Assembly: GCA_031551515.1 (NCBI GenBank)
Contig: JAVBNL010000036.1
Location: 1 to 64,000 of the forward strand
From: FLUQ01 sp031551515
GTDB taxonomy: Bacteria > Desulfobacterota > Desulfovibrionia > Desulfovibrionales > Desulfovibrionaceae
Reading direction: 5' to 3'
Length of the DNA stretch: 64,000 bases
The notes beneath the pieces were generated by a model that made no database searches, was not told the DNA's origin, and saw nothing but the letters and a program-made list of their open reading frames with translations. Shown here piece after piece: positions 1-7,332 of this stretch (positions within the stretch are counted from its first letter, which is position 1; each line of letters starts with the position of its first letter). A program made the position numbers and the translations under genes.

Positions 1-104
1 ATCTTGCGACAGGCGGCCCCGATGCTCTCGCCCTGGTTCACCAGAACCTCAACTTCGCGGAGTTTAAAGATAATCTGTTCAGCTGTGAATGTTTTTCGAC
101 CCAT
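1..104 (-). CDS. IS3-family transposase OrfA, N-terminal part
   Basis: The 34 visible codons begin MGRKTFTAEQIIFKLREVE. This is the typical start of the small helix-turn-helix OrfA protein of IS3-family elements, which binds the element ends; OrfB, made by frameshifting, carries the DDE catalytic domain. A GGAGG ribosome binding site lies just upstream of the ATG. The gene continues beyond the window's left edge, so neither its length nor the presence of OrfB can be judged. Confidence 0.75.
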   Translation of the reverse strand, partial: MGRKTFTAEQIIFKLREVEVLVNQGESIGAACRK

Positions 105-170
105 GGCCTACCTCCGTGGCCGCACCTTACACTAACTTTTAAGGTGGACCAGTTTTTTAGGGGCAAGTCA
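1..170 (-). mobile_element. End of an IS3-family insertion sequence (partial)
   Basis: The window opens inside an insertion sequence. A transposase OrfA start codon lies at 104, and the sequence runs on to about 170, where a terminal stretch reading TGACTTGCCCC on the minus strand marks the probable element end. IS3-family ends characteristically begin with TGA or TGT and sit some 60 bp before OrfA, which matches this spacing. The other end lies outside the window, so the target-site duplication and intactness cannot be assessed. Confidence 0.7.
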
Positions 171-172
171 CT

Positions 173-292
173 TCCATGCGGGTGATTTTACTACGTCGGG
201 GTTACTGGCATATGCTACGCCTGTACACGCCCGACGCTGCAACCCATGATATGGTGGTGCGGTATCTTGCGGAACGTTTGCGGCAGATATGA
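173..292 (+). pseudogene. 3' remnant of an unidentified gene cut by the IS end
   Basis: An open frame of about 39 codons starts at the IS boundary and ends with TGA at 290-292, directly before a strong hairpin. The peptide ends LYTPDAATHDMVVRYLAERL plus four residues. It has no start of its own with a ribosome binding site, so it reads as the C-terminal stub of a disrupted gene. Its place next to a tRNA-like fragment would suit an integrase, but no catalytic motif survives to show this. Confidence 0.3.
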
Positions 293-303
293 CGTACCTT
301 CAA

Positions 304-346
304 TATACGAAAAGCCCGCAGCCATCAGACTGCGGGCTTTTCGTAT
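304..346. terminator. Strong palindromic terminator
   Basis: A near-perfect 17-bp inverted repeat (arms ATACGAAAAGCCCGCAG and its complement) encloses an 8-nt loop. The arms end in T-rich sequence on either strand, so it can act as a bidirectional Rho-independent terminator between the gene remnant (+) and the tRNA region (-). Confidence 0.8.
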
Positions 347-347
347 A

Positions 348-400
348 TGGTGCGTGGGAGCGACTCGAACCCGCACGAGACTGGTGCACTCCCCCCTCAA
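348..400 (-). pseudogene. Degraded tRNA-Leu-like 3' half
   Basis: Read on the minus strand this segment keeps three tRNA landmarks in order: an anticodon-loop-like TTGAGGG, a T-loop TTCGAGTC, and a 3' end CGCACCA. The same strings occur with nearly the same spacing in the intact tRNA-Leu(GAG) 50 bp away. The T-stem no longer pairs and no 5' half exists. It could be an old attachment-site copy left by an integrated element or a decayed duplicate tRNA. Confidence 0.4.
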
Positions 401-416
401 TCGAGTGAGCTGAAAG

Positions 417-450
417 TAAAAAAAATCTCCTGCCGGAGATTCATTTTTTT
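417..450 (-). terminator. Terminator of tRNA-Leu
   Basis: A stem of AATCTCC and GGAGATT around a four-base loop, followed on the minus strand by a run of T residues, lies just downstream of the tRNA-Leu 3' end. Confidence 0.7.
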
Positions 451-451
451 G

Positions 452-538
452 TGGTGCGCAGGGGGGGACTCGAACCCCCATAATCTTGCGATCGCCAGCC
501 CCTCAAGCTGGTGCGTCTACCAATTCCGCCACCTGCGC
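452..538 (-). tRNA. tRNA-Leu(GAG)
   Basis: The 87-nt class II tRNA has a seven-base acceptor stem GGCGCAG, a D-arm, an anticodon loop TTGAGGG reading GAG, an extended variable arm, a T-arm with GGTTCGAGTCC and an encoded 3' CCA. It reads leucine CUC/CUU codons. Its own promoter lies immediately upstream. Confidence 0.95.
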
Positions 539-551
539 CAATGTGGAGTCA

Positions 552-580
552 GGTATAAAGTGAGCCTTCATGTTTTGCAA
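552..580 (-). promoter_or_regulatory. Promoter of tRNA-Leu
   Basis: On the minus strand a -35 TTGCAA (575-580) is followed after exactly 17 bp by a -10 TATACC (552-557), placed 13 bp before the mature tRNA 5' end. This fits a sigma-70 promoter. Confidence 0.6.
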
Positions 581-594
581 GAGAAATATGAAAG

Positions 595-628
595 AAAAAC
601 GCCGGAATCGAAAAATTCCGGCGTTTTT
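595..628 (-). terminator. Terminator of the rimI-tpiA-secG unit
   Basis: Complementary 14-nt arms (AAAAACGCCGGAAT and ATTCCGGCGTTTTT) around a six-base loop form a classical Rho-independent terminator just past the secG stop codon. Confidence 0.85.
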
Positions 629-658
629 ACCAATGCTGAGGGGAAGACGGCAGATAAA

Positions 659-1012
659 CTATTTCGCCGCACCGCCTGTCGCGTTTTGCGCGGGGGTTGC
701 CGCAGGCGGCACTTGCGCGGGGGCCTGCGGTTTGGCGGGCGCCGTGTCTTCAATCTTCACGTCGGGCAGCACCGATTTCGTAGGTTTGCGTTCCGTGGTC
801 ATGATGTTGTAGCCGAGCGAAGTGATCACAAAGGCGATGGCCGCGAACATGGTCATTTTGGCCAGAACCCCGCCCGCGCCGGAGCTGCCGAACAGGGAGG
901 AACTGCCGCCGCCGAAAATGACACCCATGCCTTCTTTGCCTGACTGCAAGAGCACAAGCACAACCAGAATGACACAAATGCCGATATGGGCGGCCAGAAT
1001 CATCGTTTCCAA
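659..1012 (-). CDS. secG: Preprotein translocase subunit SecG
   Basis: SecG is the small non-essential subunit of the SecYEG channel, which exports unfolded proteins across the inner membrane. The 117-residue protein has the family layout: a first membrane helix (about residues 5-23), a cytoplasmic Gly/Ser-rich loop with SGKEGMG and FGGGSSSLFGSSGA, a second helix (about 49-68), and a Pro/Ala/Gln-rich tail. The tail is longer than in E. coli SecG but such tails are common. It lies 15 bp downstream of tpiA, last in a three-gene unit, with a terminator right after it. Confidence 0.95.
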   Translation of the reverse strand: METMILAAHIGICVILVVLVLLQSGKEGMGVIFGGGSSSLFGSSGAGGVLAKMTMFAAIAFVITSLGYNIMTTERKPTKSVLPDVKIEDTAPAKPQAPAQVPPAATPAQNATGGAAK

Positions 1013-1027
1013 AATATTCTCCTTACC

Positions 1028-1780
1028 TCAGGCCAAGACGATCTTCTTCATGCTCTGCGCATCTAAAGAAGCACCGCCTACCAGGACTCCGTCCACATTG
1101 TCAAGACTTATGATTTCGGCGGTGTTCTCCGGCTTGACGCTTCCCCCATATAAAATGCGCAAATCGCGGCCTTGGGCGGGAAAACGCTTGAGCAAAAGTT
1201 TGCGCACAAGAGCGTGTGTTTCCAGAATTTCTTTCGGCCCTGCCACCTTGCCCGTGCCGATGGCCCAGACCGGTTCATAGGCTATGGCCAAAGAATCCGG
1301 CCGCACGTCGTCAGTAACGGACGCAAGCCCGGCTTCCAATTGGCCGCCAAGCACCGCTTCCAGTTTGCCCCCTTCGCGTTCCTGCAGGGTCTCGCCGATG
1401 CACAGCACGACGCTGAGCCCATGCTCAAGGGCGAATGCGGTTTTTTGGCCGACGAATTCACTGCTTTCACCCAGCAGCGCGCGCCGCTCGGAATGCCCGG
1501 TCAGCACGTGGGTGCAGCCCGCGTCTTTCAGCATGGCGGGAGAAATTTCGCCTGTAAAGGCTCCATGCGTCGCGGGATACACGTTTTGCGCGCCCCAGAA
1601 AAACCCGGCCTTGTTCGCAAAAAGAGAAGCGCAGGTGGACAGCGTGGTATACGGCGCGAATATGGCGACTTCTCTGTCCGCGGGCAGGTTCGGGATGGAG
1701 TCGATCAGCTCCGCCGCTGTGGCGCGGGCTTCCGCCTGCGTCTTGTGCATCTTCCAGTTGGCTGCCATCAGTTTTTTCAC
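1028..1780 (-). CDS. tpiA: Triosephosphate isomerase
   Basis: The enzyme interconverts dihydroxyacetone phosphate and glyceraldehyde 3-phosphate in glycolysis and gluconeogenesis. The 250-residue protein carries the expected catalytic residues: Asn8 and Lys10 in AANWKMHK, His96 in TGHSERR and Glu169 in AYEPVWAIGTGK, with the phosphate-binding loop YGGSV near the C terminus. Length is normal for the TIM-barrel family. It lies between rimI and secG on the same strand with short gaps, so the three genes are probably co-transcribed; the tpiA-secG pairing is common in bacteria. Confidence 0.98.
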   Translation of the reverse strand: MKKLMAANWKMHKTQAEARATAAELIDSIPNLPADREVAIFAPYTTLSTCASLFANKAGFFWGAQNVYPATHGAFTGEISPAMLKDAGCTHVLTGHSERRALLGESSEFVGQKTAFALEHGLSVVLCIGETLQEREGGKLEAVLGGQLEAGLASVTDDVRPDSLAIAYEPVWAIGTGKVAGPKEILETHALVRKLLLKRFPAQGRDLRILYGGSVKPENTAEIISLDNVDGVLVGGASLDAQSMKKIVLA

Positions 1781-1817
1781 AGTGCACTCCCGGTTGATTC
1801 GTGTAGGGGCAGCGCGG

Positions 1818-2312
1818 CTACGAGGCTTGCCGCGTCAAATCGCAGACGTATACGTGGGCGTCTTCGCCCGTGTCGGGGTAATAGCCCCGCCGCACTCCGG
1901 CCCGGGTAAAGCCCAAAGACCGGTATAGCGCAATGGCCGGAACGTTATGCTCGCGCACTTCAAGCACGGCGCGGGTAATGCCGTTCTTTGCAGCGGCCTG
2001 CATCGCAAGGCACAGCAGCTTTTTGCCGATGCCCTGTTGCCGGTAAGCCTCGGCCACGGCAATGTTGTACACTTCCATCTCGTCGGCCCCGGCATGGGCG
2101 GATACGGCTATGTATGCCGCAAGCTCCCCTGCCCGGCCGTCCGGTCCGGCGGACTGTAAACGGGCGCCGAAGACTTTGCAAGCCCCATGACGAAGCACGA
2201 GGTCGTATTGCTCCGCGCTCCAGGGCGTAGAAAAAGACAGCGCCTCAAGGGCGGCAATCTCGGGAATGTCTTCCAGCCCCAAGGCCAGGAATGTGAAGCG
2301 GCTTGTTTCCAT
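1818..2312 (-). CDS. rimI: RimI-type protein N-acetyltransferase
   Basis: This GNAT-fold enzyme is predicted to acetylate the N-terminal alanine of ribosomal protein S18 with acetyl-CoA. The 164-residue protein shows the RimI hallmarks FSTPWS near residue 28, the acetyl-CoA loop QQGIGKKLL near residue 92, then LEVREHNVPAIALY and the GFTRAGVRRGYYP block. I chose the start at METSRF because the homologous region begins there; in-frame codons further upstream would make it overlap the divergent NUDIX gene, and none has a convincing ribosome binding site. It is first in a unit with tpiA and secG. Confidence 0.85.
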   Translation of the reverse strand: METSRFTFLALGLEDIPEIAALEALSFSTPWSAEQYDLVLRHGACKVFGARLQSAGPDGRAGELAAYIAVSAHAGADEMEVYNIAVAEAYRQQGIGKKLLCLAMQAAAKNGITRAVLEVREHNVPAIALYRSLGFTRAGVRRGYYPDTGEDAHVYVCDLTRQAS

Positions 2313-2394
2313 ATACAGAACGAGATACAACATAGCCGTTTGCCGCGCCGGGCGCAACGCCGGGCGGCGCCAACGATTATGCACAAAGGCCGGT

Positions 2395-2955
2395 ATGTCC
2401 CGCAAATCCAGTTTTCGCAAAAAAAAAGCGCTCCGCATGGACGATGCGGGGCAAGAAAAAGAGCTGCTTGAAGTGCTTGATCAATCGGGCAAGCCGTTTC
2501 TCGTCATGCACAGGGACGGCGTTTTGCGGCAAAGGCTGCGGCATCGCGTGGCGCTGGTCTGCCTGCGCGACCCCGAAGGCAGAATCTACGTGCATAAACG
2601 TGCGCGCGGCCGCTCGGCGTATGCCGGGTTATGGAATGTTTCCGCCTCCGGCCGCGTGCTGGCCGGCGAAGCCCGCCACGACGCCGCGCTGCGCGAGCTT
2701 GCGGAAGAATTGGGCATCAGCGGCCTGGAACTGACGTTGACGGCCCGTATCGAGCCTTCCGCCGCCACCGATAACGCGGAAATCAGCCTGTATTGCACGC
2801 ATTTCGTATCCGCTGTGCCGCGGCCGAACCCGGACGAAATAGAGCAAGGCATGTTCGTGGACCGTGACGAATTGGACGCGCTGGTGCGCGACATGCCGCA
2901 TCTGCTCACGCCCGCACTGATCTGGGCGGCGGAACATATGGAATGGAATGATTGA
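2395..2955 (+). CDS. NUDIX hydrolase (YfcD / IPP-isomerase-like)
   Basis: The protein has one NUDIX domain with a complete Nudix box: Gly, five residues, Glu, seven residues, then REL, AEE, LG and I (GRVLAGEARHDAALRELAEE then LGI). The segment before it (ELLEVLDQSGKPF, RIYVHKRARGRS, GLWNVSASGRV) resembles the YfcD/isopentenyl-diphosphate isomerase-like branch. The substrate is unknown; a nucleotide-linked diphosphate is the default expectation. The start at 2395 has an AAAGG site five bases upstream; an alternative ATG at 2437 would remove a basic 14-residue leader. It stands alone, divergent from rimI. Confidence 0.8.
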   Translation: MSRKSSFRKKKALRMDDAGQEKELLEVLDQSGKPFLVMHRDGVLRQRLRHRVALVCLRDPEGRIYVHKRARGRSAYAGLWNVSASGRVLAGEARHDAALRELAEELGISGLELTLTARIEPSAATDNAEISLYCTHFVSAVPRPNPDEIEQGMFVDRDELDALVRDMPHLLTPALIWAAEHMEWND

Positions 2956-2964
2956 ACGTTTGCT

Positions 2965-3558
2965 CTAGTAGAGCCATTTCGTGATCAGGCGTTCGCCGAA
3001 CAGCTCCACCAGCTTTTCCTCAACGATCTCTTCACCGTCGCTGCCTACAAAAAACGCTTCCTGCAGTTTGACCAGGCACCCTTTCAGGTAGTCGCCCGCC
3101 CGGTCGAACAATTTGACCAGGTGCGGGGCCGTGTCATGGTCGAAATAGTAAATTTCGCCGGTATCGCGGTGAAAACAAAAGGCGTTGCCGTTGCCCAGGT
3201 ATTCGCTGAAGGTTACAAGCTGCGGCAAAAGAGCCAACTGGTCCGGGTCCATGAATTCTTCCGGCTCAAAGCCTTCGGCCCAGGCGGAGAGATATTCCAT
3301 ATTTTCCAACGCCTGCAATTCTTCGCCGATATCCGCGACGCCGAACGTGCGGTAAAAGAGCGCCAGATCCGGAGGCAAGGCCGCGCCCAGGCGCTTTTCC
3401 GTGGCCTTGATCAGATTTTCAGCCACCGGCCTGTTCATGGGGCTGCCCCAGTGCTCCGCCTGTTCGGCCAGCAGCATGCCGGTGGCCTTTTCCCAACCCG
3501 TTTCCCCCATGACTTCAAAGGGCACGATGATGTCGGCAGCGTTACGCAGTTCAAGCAT
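2965..3558 (-). CDS. SMI1/KNR4 (SUKH) domain protein
   Basis: The 197-residue protein shows a SUKH-like pattern: an N-terminal helix region with ENLIKATEKRLGAALPPDLA, then LFYRTFGVADIG, a hydrophobic core, and FSEYLGNGNAFCFHRDTGE followed by IYYFDHDTA. In bacteria SUKH proteins are often immunity proteins for contact-dependent or polymorphic toxins, but some are housekeeping. No toxin gene lies nearby. The start codon overlaps the suhB stop (ATG at 3558, TGA at 3553-3551) with a GGAGG site upstream, so translation is probably coupled to suhB. Family assignment is by visual pattern only. Confidence 0.6.
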   Translation of the reverse strand: MLELRNAADIIVPFEVMGETGWEKATGMLLAEQAEHWGSPMNRPVAENLIKATEKRLGAALPPDLALFYRTFGVADIGEELQALENMEYLSAWAEGFEPEEFMDPDQLALLPQLVTFSEYLGNGNAFCFHRDTGEIYYFDHDTAPHLVKLFDRAGDYLKGCLVKLQEAFFVGSDGEEIVEEKLVELFGERLITKWLY

Positions 3559-4348
3559 GGCTGTCCTCCGGTTCATTCAGCAAAAGGCGCAGCGTCTCGT
3601 GCACCCGGCCGTTCGTGGCCAGCACGTCGTGCGCGCGCCGGTGGTACGGCGCGCCGTTCATGCGGGTCATATGGCCCCCCGCTTCCTGCACCAGCAGCCA
3701 GCCGGCGGAAACATCCCAGGGGTTGAGCCGCAGCTCATAAAAAGCGTCATAGCGGCCCGCCGCCACATAGGCCAGGTCAAGGGCTGCCGCCCCCCAGCGC
3801 CGCACGCCCTGGCAGGCGGGCAACACGCTTTGCAGGCGGCGCAAGATTCCCGGCAGTTCTTCTTCAATGGCGTACGGAAAACCCGTGGCCACAAGCGAGT
3901 CTTGCATGGTTTCCGCGTCGGAAACCTTGATCGGCGCGTCGTTCAGATACGCGCCGCCGCCGCGAAAGGCGGTAAAGCATTCTTGCATGAGCGGCGCGTT
4001 GACAACGCCCAGAACCACTTCGCCCCCGCGCCACAAGCCCACGGAAGTCGCCACCACAGGCAGGCCATGGGCGAAATTGGTTGTGCCGTCCACTGGATCT
4101 ATGATCCAGGTGTTGTCGGTCAGTTCCGCGTCGGCCGCACTTTCTTCAGCCAGAAAAGAAGAACCCGGCAAAAGTTCGCTCAGGTTTTCTTTCAAAAACG
4201 CTTCCACGGCCAGATCGGTGCCCGTCACCAGATCAATACGGCCTTTATGCCGGATATCCCTGGGCTTGGTGTTATGGTCGGCGATAAGGTCGCCCGCCCG
4301 GCGGACAATGCGCGTCACCCCGGCGAGCAGCGATGCGAGATCGTTCAT
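3551..4348 (-). CDS. suhB: Inositol-1-monophosphatase family protein
   Basis: Members hydrolyse inositol monophosphates or related sugar and nucleotide phosphates using three metal ions. The metal-binding signatures are present: a Glu in AEES (about residue 68), WIIDPVDGTTNFAHG (about 81-95) and WDVSAGWLLVQEAGG (about 213-227). Length 265 is typical. In E. coli SuhB also helps rRNA antitermination; whether that holds here is not visible. The gene starts two bases after the mreB stop and overlaps the SUKH gene, placing it inside the mreB transcription unit. Confidence 0.9.
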   Translation of the reverse strand: MNDLASLLAGVTRIVRRAGDLIADHNTKPRDIRHKGRIDLVTGTDLAVEAFLKENLSELLPGSSFLAEESAADAELTDNTWIIDPVDGTTNFAHGLPVVATSVGLWRGGEVVLGVVNAPLMQECFTAFRGGGAYLNDAPIKVSDAETMQDSLVATGFPYAIEEELPGILRRLQSVLPACQGVRRWGAAALDLAYVAAGRYDAFYELRLNPWDVSAGWLLVQEAGGHMTRMNGAPYHRRAHDVLATNGRVHETLRLLLNEPEDSHA

Positions 4349-4350
4349 AC

Positions 4351-5373
4351 TCAGTTGATATACACTTTGCTGAAAAATTTCATGTCGTCCAGCGTGCGCC
4401 CGCTGCCGCGAACCACTGTGGTCAAAGGGTCGCTGTCGATATGAACCTTAAGGCCGGTCTCTCGTGAGATCAGCATATCAAGACCTTTTAGCAGCGCGCC
4501 GCCGCCAGCCAGCAACATGCCGTTGTCGCCTATGTCGGAAGCCAGTTCAGGCGGGGTTTTTTCAAGGGCCTTGCGTATGGCCTGAATGATTACCCGCACC
4601 GGCTCGGCCAGAGCTTCGCGCACATGGCCGTCGGTAATGCGTACGGAACGGGGCGTACCGGAAACCAGGTGCTTGCCTGAAATTTCGACGACCAATTGTT
4701 CCGCCAAGGGATACGCGGAACCCACGGCTATTTTGATGCGCTCGGCCATGTTCTCGCCGATCATCAACTGGAATTCATTTTGGAAATAGCGCTGAATGGC
4801 GGTGTTCATGGCGTCGCCGGCCACGCGGACCGATTCGGCGTACGCGATGGCGGAAAGAGAGATGATCGCCACCTCCGTCGTGCCGCCGCCAATATCCACC
4901 ACCATGTTGCCCAGAGGTTCGTGAATGGGCAAATTGGCGCCTATGGCCGCCGCCATGGGTTCTTCCACCAGGTGCACGGTGTGCACCCCGGCCAGTTGGG
5001 CCGATTCGATGACCGCGCGCTTTTCCACCTGGGTGATGCCGCTGGGCACGCAGATCACCATGTTCGGCCGGGCGAAATGAAAGCCCTTGATCACTTTTTT
5101 AATGAAAAAAGCAATCATCTGTCGCGTGACTTCAAAATCGGCGATAACCCCGTCGCGCATGGGGCGCACGGCCCGGATGCGCTTGGGCGTGCGGCCGAGA
5201 AACTCTTTGGCCTCGCGCCCCACGGCCAGCACGTGCCCCCGCTCAGCGTCAAGCGCCACGACGGAAGGTTCGTTCAGTACGACCCCCTGGTTGCGCGTAT
5301 ATAAAAGAGTGTTGGCCGTGCCCAGGTCCATGGCCAGATTTTTACCGAAAAAATTGAGCAAATTAGCAAACAT
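4351..5373 (-). CDS. mreB: Rod-shape-determining protein MreB
   Basis: MreB is the bacterial actin that polymerises under the inner membrane and guides lateral cell-wall synthesis. The 340-residue protein has the actin-fold nucleotide motifs: phosphate 1 AMDLGTANTLLY (from residue 14), phosphate 2 VVDIGGGTTEVAIIS, and the adenosine motif LAGGGALLKGLD. The short N-terminal amphipathic stretch MFANLLNFFGKN is the expected membrane anchor. Unusually for rod-shape loci, mreC, mreD and rodA are not adjacent; instead a GAF-domain gene precedes it and suhB follows directly. Confidence 0.97.
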   Translation of the reverse strand: MFANLLNFFGKNLAMDLGTANTLLYTRNQGVVLNEPSVVALDAERGHVLAVGREAKEFLGRTPKRIRAVRPMRDGVIADFEVTRQMIAFFIKKVIKGFHFARPNMVICVPSGITQVEKRAVIESAQLAGVHTVHLVEEPMAAAIGANLPIHEPLGNMVVDIGGGTTEVAIISLSAIAYAESVRVAGDAMNTAIQRYFQNEFQLMIGENMAERIKIAVGSAYPLAEQLVVEISGKHLVSGTPRSVRITDGHVREALAEPVRVIIQAIRKALEKTPPELASDIGDNGMLLAGGGALLKGLDMLISRETGLKVHIDSDPLTTVVRGSGRTLDDMKFFSKVYIN

Positions 5374-5396
5374 GCATCAACACCCGCCCCTTCCCG

Positions 5397-6464
5397 TCAC
5401 AGTTTGCCTGTTATGTTACGCCGCAATTCTTCCTCTCGTTGCGCGGCGGCGGTGCACACATCGCGCAGACGGCACTTTACATAAAGATTCTCAAGAAAAA
5501 GAGCCAGGTGGTCAGCAGCCATTTGCACAAAATCGCGCGTGGCGTCTGAAACTTCCAGTGGTTCTTCCGCGGCAAGGCACAGCACGCCGCGCGTCTTGCG
5601 TTGCAGCAGCAGCGGCAGGGCCATGACTGTGTGAAACTGCGGCGTGGCCACGCTTTTGCCGAACAAAGAAGACTCAGGCATGCCGCCGGGGGCGTTACTG
5701 AACAGCGGCGTGCCGTTGCGAAACACCCAGCCGATGGCCCCGCCGGAAAGAGGAAAAACCGGCGCAGGGGCGCGGGGTTTCCAGACCAGGGAAGGTGTTT
5801 CCCCTTCCAGGTTATAGCGTTCACCCTCCAGCGCCGCGCAAAAAACGGCATAACCAAAACCGGTGGTCGCGGCCATAAGCTCAAGAAAACGCTTCAAAAA
5901 TTCCGACCAGCGCGAATGCTCCTTGCGCAGGGAATATACCGCTTTCAGGGCCGCATAGTGCCGCATGGCGGCGGAGCGTTCCCGCTCTTCGCCCGCTGTA
6001 GCGCACAACTCTGTCAGCAACTCGGCAAAAAGGTACAGCAGTTTTTGATCTTTCTCCGAAAAAGAATATTGGCGCTTGCTGTCCACGCACAGCACCCCAA
6101 GGCCGTCCGGCAGGGCGCAGCCCATGAAAGCCTTGATGCGCAGCTCTTCGTTGTCGCGGTAATAGCCGAGATGATTTTTACGCTGGTCGAAATTCGGCAC
6201 CAGCAGCGGCTCAAAATTTTTGGCGATCCAGCCGACCAGGCCTTTTCCCGGCTCTATGACGGCGGTAGGGTCGATAGAGTCGCCCAGGCTGAACCGGGCG
6301 GCGATACGGTATTGTTTTTCACCGCTTTTGCCCCGTCCGTCCGCAAGAAAAAGCACGGCGGAATATGCGTCAAGCACGCTGCATAAGATGCCGAGAATGC
6401 GGGAAGAAGAACTGTGGCGCATACGAATCCGTACTCGAATGTGTCGCGTAATTTCGTCCGGCAC
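5397..6464 (-). CDS. Tandem GAF-domain protein upstream of mreB
   Basis: The 355-residue protein seems to hold two GAF-like domains (roughly residues 20-155 and 190-335): each has the late GAF feature of a conserved core strand (GLGVLCVDSKRQYSF and KTRGVLCLAAEEPLE) followed by a long helix. There is no kinase, GGDEF or DNA-binding domain, so it is a stand-alone sensor or scaffold. It ends 23 bp before mreB, suggesting a link to shape control, but this is inference. The GTG start at 6464 has no clear ribosome binding site; ATG at 6422 is an alternative. Confidence 0.65.
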   Translation of the reverse strand: MPDEITRHIRVRIRMRHSSSSRILGILCSVLDAYSAVLFLADGRGKSGEKQYRIAARFSLGDSIDPTAVIEPGKGLVGWIAKNFEPLLVPNFDQRKNHLGYYRDNEELRIKAFMGCALPDGLGVLCVDSKRQYSFSEKDQKLLYLFAELLTELCATAGEERERSAAMRHYAALKAVYSLRKEHSRWSEFLKRFLELMAATTGFGYAVFCAALEGERYNLEGETPSLVWKPRAPAPVFPLSGGAIGWVFRNGTPLFSNAPGGMPESSLFGKSVATPQFHTVMALPLLLQRKTRGVLCLAAEEPLEVSDATRDFVQMAADHLALFLENLYVKCRLRDVCTAAAQREEELRRNITGKL

Positions 6465-6632
6465 CGCGCAGGACGTTCTTACGAAGTACAGTAGTCCGGG
6501 CTATCTTTCAACCGTTTGTCTAAAGATCTGGTTCGACTTGTCGCGTCGCCCTTCCAGGCCCGTGCCGGCTGGACGCTGGTCAAGAGGGGCCGAACGCGGT
6601 ATATGCGTACAGAGCTGCCCGCAGGAGGATAT

Positions 6633-6752
6633 ATGATCCGCACGATATATCGTTGCCTATGCATTATCTGCCTGCTCTGTCTGCTGTCGGCAGGCTGCCA
6701 GACCAAAGTGCAGGGTCAGGCCGACGTCGGAGTCGGCGTGTATTCGAAATAA
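6633..6752 (+). CDS. 39-residue lipoprotein (mini-lipoprotein)
   Basis: A very short gene with a strong AGGAGG site seven bases before the ATG. The peptide MIRTIYRCLCIICLLCLLSA is a signal sequence that runs into GC, giving a lipobox LSAGC with a cleavable cysteine at residue 21. The mature part is only 19 residues (QTKVQGQADVGVGVYSK after the Cys). It lies 25 bp before hslV in the same direction. The function is unknown; size and layout recall short entericidin-type or small envelope lipoproteins. Confidence 0.65.
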   Translation: MIRTIYRCLCIICLLCLLSAGCQTKVQGQADVGVGVYSK

Positions 6753-6777
6753 TGCGGCCTTGCCGCTTGGAGTTGTC

Positions 6778-7332
6778 ATGGAATTGAGAGGCACTACTAT
6801 TTTGGCGGTTAAAGATGCGAACGGCGTTGCCGTAGCCGGTGACGGCCAGGTGACCATGGGGCAGGCCGTGGTCATGAAACATACGGCCCGCAAGGTGCGG
6901 CGCCTGTATTCCGGCAAGGTCATCGCCGGGTTTGCCGGGTCCACCGCCGACGCGTTCACATTGTTTGAACGCTTTGAAGCAAAACTTGAAGAACACGGTG
7001 GCAACCTGACCCGCGCCGCCGTGGAAATGGCCAAAGATTGGCGCAAAGACAAATACTTGCGTCGTCTTGAAGCCATGCTGATAGTCGCCGACCTGACCGC
7101 TGTGCTGGTGCTTTCGGGCAACGGCGACGTCATTGAGCCTGACGACAACATCGCCGCCATAGGCAGCGGCGGGCCTTACGCCCTGGCTGCGGCACGGGCC
7201 CTGGTCAAGCACGCGGCCATGAGCGCCGAAGACGTCGCGCGTGAAGCTCTGGGCATTGCGGCAGACATTTGCGTGTACACCAACAGCAATTTGACCGTCG
7301 AAACCTTGCCCGCGAAGGTGGAACAGGCGTGA
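6778..7332 (+). CDS. hslV: ATP-dependent protease proteolytic subunit HslV
   Basis: HslV (ClpQ) is the proteasome-beta-like peptidase that forms a dodecamer and degrades proteins unfolded by the HslU ATPase. The 184-residue product has the short propeptide MELRG before the catalytic Thr (RGTTILAVK), the VAVAGDGQVTMG block and the GSGGPYALAAARAL segment typical of HslV. The ATG at 6778 has a TTGGAG site and fits the conserved start. hslU is not adjacent; the next gene is ispE, whose GTG start overlaps the hslV stop. Confidence 0.95.
   Translation: MELRGTTILAVKDANGVAVAGDGQVTMGQAVVMKHTARKVRRLYSGKVIAGFAGSTADAFTLFERFEAKLEEHGGNLTRAAVEMAKDWRKDKYLRRLEAMLIVADLTAVLVLSGNGDVIEPDDNIAAIGSGGPYALAAARALVKHAAMSAEDVAREALGIAADICVYTNSNLTVETLPAKVEQA

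Noticed and set aside
3401..4444. A 347-codon plus-strand frame opposite suhB
   Set aside because: It is the complement of a gene with complete inositol-phosphatase motifs and has no motif or ribosome binding site of its own.
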